Positions 15,222 to 18,438 of a DNA stretch of 18,438 nucleotides are shown in pieces. The DNA lies in assembly GCA_041690535.1 (NCBI GenBank), contig JAWLHA010000076.1, positions 1 through 18,438 of the forward strand. Direction: 5' to 3'. Under the pieces are notes generated by a model. That model was given only the letters and a program-made list of their open reading frames with translations. It was not told the DNA's origin and made no database searches. Position 1 is the stretch's first letter. Each line of letters opens with the position of its first letter. The stretch comes from JAWLHA01 sp041690535. GTDB lineage: Bacteria; Pseudomonadota; Gammaproteobacteria; Thiohalomonadales; Thiohalomonadaceae. Position numbers and translations under genes: made by a program.

Positions 15222-18167
15222 TCAGAGGGAGTGCACTTCCAGGTCGAGCTGTGGATATTTCGCCAGCTGTGCCGCGCTGGTGATCACCGCGGTGTTGCCA
15301 CGCCCCGGCTGGAGGTAGGTCTGGGCCACCCGTCGCAGATCTTCGAGCCTCACCTCAAGGACCCTCGCCCGGAAGCGGCGACGCTGCTCCGGCGTGCGCC
15401 CGTGCAGGGCGGCGTGGAAGGCCTTCTTGGCCTCGCCCGCCGGAGAACCGGGCTTGTCGATGCTGGCGACTACACCAAGGATGGCCTCTTCCACCAGTCG
15501 GGATTCATGGGTGTCATCGAGCAGCCAGCGCACCGCCCCATCGAAGTCGTCCAGTGTCTCGGCGAGGCGCGGGTCGCGGTAGGAGTAGAAACGGAACGCG
15601 CCGGAATCGGGATCGAAGCTCGCACCGCCACCGTAAGCCCCTCCTTGCTCGCGGATGGCGCGGTGCAGAAAGTTGTTGCGCAGGAACCCTGCCAGCACCA
15701 TCAGAATGGGGGCGTCCGGGTGTTCTGCCGCCACGCAGGGGTAGGAGCGGGCGCAGAAATTCACCTGTGTGTTGGTGGTCCAGGCCTGCTGCACCACCGG
15801 CGCGGCCAGCGGGGGCGGGGCGAAGCGGCCGGTGAGTGAAGGCGATGCACCACCCCAGCGCTGGCCCAGGGTGGCGGCGAACTCTTCGCGCCCTTCTGGC
15901 TCTCCGATGAGCAGCAGTTGGCGCGGCGCCTTGAGCAGGGTATCGCGCAGACGTTCAAGCCGCGCCGCCATGCGCTCCAGCACCTGCTCCGCCTCAAGGC
16001 TGTCGTCCAGTGCCTTCAGCGCCTTGATTCCGGCCAGCCCCTGCCAGCGGTGGGCAAGGGCGGCGGCTGGGGTCAAGCCGCTGGAGGCGGCGATCATGGC
16101 CAGAAGGTGGCCGCTGCCGGTCACGCTCTGCTCTTGATGGGCCCGCTCCTGAGCCACCAGCTCGCGCAGGCGCGAGAGCTCGTCGAAACGGGCTGTCTCC
16201 ACCGTCTCGTACAGTAGCTCGGTGAGCGCCTTGTGGTTGCGCGCCAGCGCCTTGCCCGAGAAGACGAAAATTCCGCGGCTGCGCATCACATTGTCGACGG
16301 CGCCGCGCACCGCGACGCGGGCGCCTATGCCGCCGGTCACGGCCGACTGCAGGGCCTGGGTGGCCAGGTAGTCACGCCCGCCACTGCCCACCTCGGTCAC
16401 CACGTCGCAGAGCAGCGGCAGCGTCTGGGCAAGCTCCTCATCCAGTTCGGGAAGGTCGATGACCAGTTCCTGATACACCAGCCCGTTGGTGCCACGGGCA
16501 AACCAAGTGGCCGGCATGCCGGCCACCTGATGAGTCTCCCCTTGGGGGATCGGGAGGTCCGCAGGGATATCCTCCAGCCCCACCTTGGGCAGGACATCCG
16601 GATCGTCTTGAGTGGCTTGCCGTTTGGCCAGGGCGGCGGCCCGCTCGATCACCTCCTGCCTCTCGGCCTCGCCCATGGCTGCCTTAACGGCAACCAGACG
16701 CTCGGCCTCGCGCGCCGCGCGGCGCGCACCCAGTTCGGGATCGGGCTTCATGACCAGTCGCACCCGATGGCGGTTGTCCACAAGCAGCGCTCTGGCCAGC
16801 CCCTTGATGAACTCCGGGTCCTTAATCTGCTCCCGCAGTTGGTTGAGGATGGGGTCGATGTGGAGTACGGAGGCGGGTTCGGCGCCGTGCAGGGTGGGGC
16901 CGAGGGCATGCACCATCAGCTGCAGGCCGTAGGGGAACCCGTCGCCACTGATCTCGCGCTGATGGAGTTCCAGCTGGTGCAGCACGGCCTCCACCATGGC
17001 CGGGTCCACCCCGTTTTGGGCCACCTCTTCCAGCACGCCGAGGATGAGTGCCTCCACCGCCTCCGCATGCTCGGGATTGGACCCTTCCAGGCCGGCGGCG
17101 AACACCATCTCACGGGTGGAGTCCTGAAGCCCGCAGAGGGGGGAGGGGGCATTGCCCAACTCGCTGGTCTCGAGGACGCGGCGCAAGGGGGAGGCCCCGT
17201 TGTCGAGCAGCACGCCGGAGAGCAGGTGCGAGCGCAGCACCTCCTCCACATCGGTGCTGTTGTTCAGCAACCAGCCCACCACGATGTGGGTCTTGTCGCG
17301 GGTCTCTGTCTCCCCCTCCAGGGCGTAGACATCCTCCACGTGGCGGGGGGCGTCATAGCGCCGCTCGTCCGGCACGCGGATGTCGAGGGCCTCGCGGCTG
17401 AAGCGGGCCAGGGCCTGCTGCTCGAACGCGGCCTGATGCTCGTGGGCGGGGATGTCGCCGAAGGTCATGAACACCGCGTTGGAGGGGTGATAGTGGCTGG
17501 CGTGAAAGCGTTTCAGCTGCTCGTAGGTGAGGTCGGGGATCGCCTCGGGGTCGCCGCCGCTGTTGTGGTGGTAGGTGATGGTGGGAAACAGGGCCGAGGT
17601 GAGGCTCTGCCACAGCGCCGAGACCGGCGAGCTCATGGCCCCCTTCATTTCGTTGAATACCACTCCCTTGAACTGCAGATCGGTGGTCGGGTCGTTGGGG
17701 GTGGCGAACTCCACCCGGTGGCCCTCTTGGGCGAAATCCAGCGGGTCGAGGTTGGGGAAGAAGACCGCGTCCAGATAAACCTGCATGAGGTTGTCGAAGT
17801 CCTTGCGATTGCGGCTCGCGAACGGATAGGCCGTCCAGTCGCTGGCAGTGAAGGCGTTCATGAAGGTGTTGAGCGAGCGGCGGGTCATCATGAAGAAGGG
17901 ATCCCGCACCGGGTAGCGCTGGCTGCCGCAGAGGGTGGTGTGCTCCAGGATGTGGGCCACCCCGGTGGAGTCCTGGGGCACGGTGCGGAAGGCGACCAGG
18001 AAGGCGTTCTGATCGTCCTCGGCGGCGATGTGTATGTGAAGGGCGCCGGTGGCGGTGTGCCGGAACTCCTGGACATCCACTTTCAACGACTCCACCGGGG
18101 TGCTTCGCAGCCACTGGAAGTCGGGATGGGTCACGGGGGTCTCTGCGGCTCTATTCATCGGCATCAT
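15222..18167 (-). CDS. M16C-family zinc metalloprotease (presequence-protease/insulinase type)
   Basis: This family degrades short peptides inside a closed two-half chamber. The 981-aa protein has the inverted zinc motif HILEH (H72, E75, H76), with E173 in FNEMKG as the likely third ligand; the spacing is close to that of plant PreP. NTFMNAFTASDWTAYPF is typical of M16C. The C-terminal half carries IREQGGAYGGGASFDPDSG, the region that supplies substrate-contacting residues. Full M16C length suggests an intact enzyme. No signal peptide is seen, so it is probably cytoplasmic. GAAGGA precedes tandem ATGs at 18167, 18164 and 18158; the second has the best spacing, so the true start may be 3 bp downstream of the one given. 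It appears monocistronic, with the inverted repeat copy C upstream. Confidence 0.93.
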   Translation of the reverse strand: MMPMNRAAETPVTHPDFQWLRSTPVESLKVDVQEFRHTATGALHIHIAAEDDQNAFLVAFRTVPQDSTGVAHILEHTTLCGSQRYPVRDPFFMMTRRSLNTFMNAFTASDWTAYPFASRNRKDFDNLMQVYLDAVFFPNLDPLDFAQEGHRVEFATPNDPTTDLQFKGVVFNEMKGAMSSPVSALWQSLTSALFPTITYHHNSGGDPEAIPDLTYEQLKRFHASHYHPSNAVFMTFGDIPAHEHQAAFEQQALARFSREALDIRVPDERRYDAPRHVEDVYALEGETETRDKTHIVVGWLLNNSTDVEEVLRSHLLSGVLLDNGASPLRRVLETSELGNAPSPLCGLQDSTREMVFAAGLEGSNPEHAEAVEALILGVLEEVAQNGVDPAMVEAVLHQLELHQREISGDGFPYGLQLMVHALGPTLHGAEPASVLHIDPILNQLREQIKDPEFIKGLARALLVDNRHRVRLVMKPDPELGARRAAREAERLVAVKAAMGEAERQEVIERAAALAKRQATQDDPDVLPKVGLEDIPADLPIPQGETHQVAGMPATWFARGTNGLVYQELVIDLPELDEELAQTLPLLCDVVTEVGSGGRDYLATQALQSAVTGGIGARVAVRGAVDNVMRSRGIFVFSGKALARNHKALTELLYETVETARFDELSRLRELVAQERAHQEQSVTGSGHLLAMIAASSGLTPAAALAHRWQGLAGIKALKALDDSLEAEQVLERMAARLERLRDTLLKAPRQLLLIGEPEGREEFAATLGQRWGGASPSLTGRFAPPPLAAPVVQQAWTTNTQVNFCARSYPCVAAEHPDAPILMVLAGFLRNNFLHRAIREQGGAYGGGASFDPDSGAFRFYSYRDPRLAETLDDFDGAVRWLLDDTHESRLVEEAILGVVASIDKPGSPAGEAKKAFHAALHGRTPEQRRRFRARVLEVRLEDLRRVAQTYLQPGRGNTAVITSAAQLAKYPQLDLEVHSL

Positions 18168-18219
18168 TGTCCTTCGATTATCTAAACCTATAGGCAGTGT
18201 AGGTGGGGACAGCCGGGCG

Positions 18220-18225
18220 AGTATA
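18220..18225 (-). promoter_or_regulatory. Possible -10 element for the M16C protease gene
   Basis: On the minus strand TATACT (five of six matches to TATAAT) lies 52 bp upstream of the protease ATG. No good -35 hexamer is present at 16-18 bp spacing, so support rests on the -10 alone. Confidence 0.3.
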
Positions 18226-18255
18226 CAAGCCGTGCGGCCCGTGGGGCCATTGGTC

Positions 18256-18380
18256 AGGGTGAACGCATGCTTACGTCACGGCCGTGCTGTGAGCGATGTC
18301 AGTCCTTGAAAGCAGGTCCGCTGTGAATACGACCGACACGGATGTCGGGAGTGAAGATTATGCAGGAGCAATCATCTTCC
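18256..18380 (-). repeat. Interspersed 125-bp palindromic repeat, copy C (inverted)
   Basis: The reverse complement of this segment aligns with 38-162 over 125 bases without gaps, with about 11 mismatches. It contains CACGGCCGTG at 18277-18286. The hairpin near its far end reads CCGACA..TGTCGG, with one A-to-G change relative to copy A that leaves a T-G wobble, so pairing is largely kept. It lies upstream of the M16C protease gene in the opposite orientation to copies A and B. Confidence 0.88.
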
Positions 18381-18438
18381 ATCCCTGTACGCTCGACGGC
18401 CGCGGCCGCTTCGGGCATCCTGCCCTCCCGCGGCATAA
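18381..18438. other. GC-rich palindromic sequence at the right window edge
   Basis: The last 58 bases follow copy C directly and contain further dyads: CGGCCGCGGCCG and GGGCA-tcc-TGCCC. They may be an extension of the repeat element or part of a neighbouring one. No gene can be supported in this short piece. Confidence 0.4.

Noticed and set aside
16233..18185. A 650-codon plus-strand frame opposite the M16C protease gene
   Set aside because: It is antisense to a full-length protease with conserved zinc ligands; its composition (Gly/His/Val-rich) is typical of an antisense GC-rich frame.

Overview
The window reads as part of a GC-rich gammaproteobacterial chromosome. The housekeeping genes support this: an E. 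coli-type leuA with its metal ligands at E. coli positions, family-4 uracil-DNA glycosylase, rimI, prfC, and a yadGH-type ABC exporter. A Chromatiales/Ectothiorhodospira-like host is my guess from gene order and style; it is not shown by the sequence.

Layout. (1) Positions 1-236 hold copies of an intergenic repeat upstream of leuA. (2) Positions 237-3074 are a tight plus-strand run: leuA, family-4 UDG (4-bp gap) and rimI (ATGA overlap). (3) A shorter repeat copy precedes prfC (3233-4816), which ends at a strong hairpin shared with a convergent operon. (4) Positions 4909-7583 are a minus-strand operon read as GNAT acetyltransferase, phage-tail-collar-like protein, Asp/Asn beta-hydroxylase-like dioxygenase, then sulfotransferase; each junction is 24 bp or less, overlapping or abutting. 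(5) A 369-bp AT-richer gap separates it from a divergent plus-strand cluster (7953-12864). That cluster encodes a 1102-aa secreted beta-propeller/cadherin/TSP3 protein, a secreted paralogue of its C-terminal third, a small FN3 lipoprotein and a 63-aa Tat-signal-like peptide; a canonical terminator lies at 13061-13084. (6) Positions 13243-14945 are a minus-strand ABC-2 permease/ATPase pair. (7) Positions 15222-18167 are a minus-strand M16C zinc metalloprotease. (8) The right end carries an inverted copy of the same repeat.

How the genes may work together. Regions 2, 3, 6 and 7 are ordinary core functions: leucine synthesis, DNA repair, ribosomal protein acetylation, translation termination, export and peptide degradation. 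The accessory island at 4909-12864 is the unusual part. One arm has enzymes that could hydroxylate, sulfonate and acetylate a target, plus a tail-collar protein with no other phage gene around it. The other arm encodes exported, calcium-binding-type adhesion proteins and a signal-like micro-peptide. A surface or secreted structure with modification enzymes is a reasonable hypothesis, but nothing in the sequence proves that the two arms share substrates.

The repeat family (125 bp, 114 matches between the two full copies by eye, plus a 53-bp partial copy) contains several short palindromes. It resembles a dispersed structured intergenic element more than the ends of a transposon.
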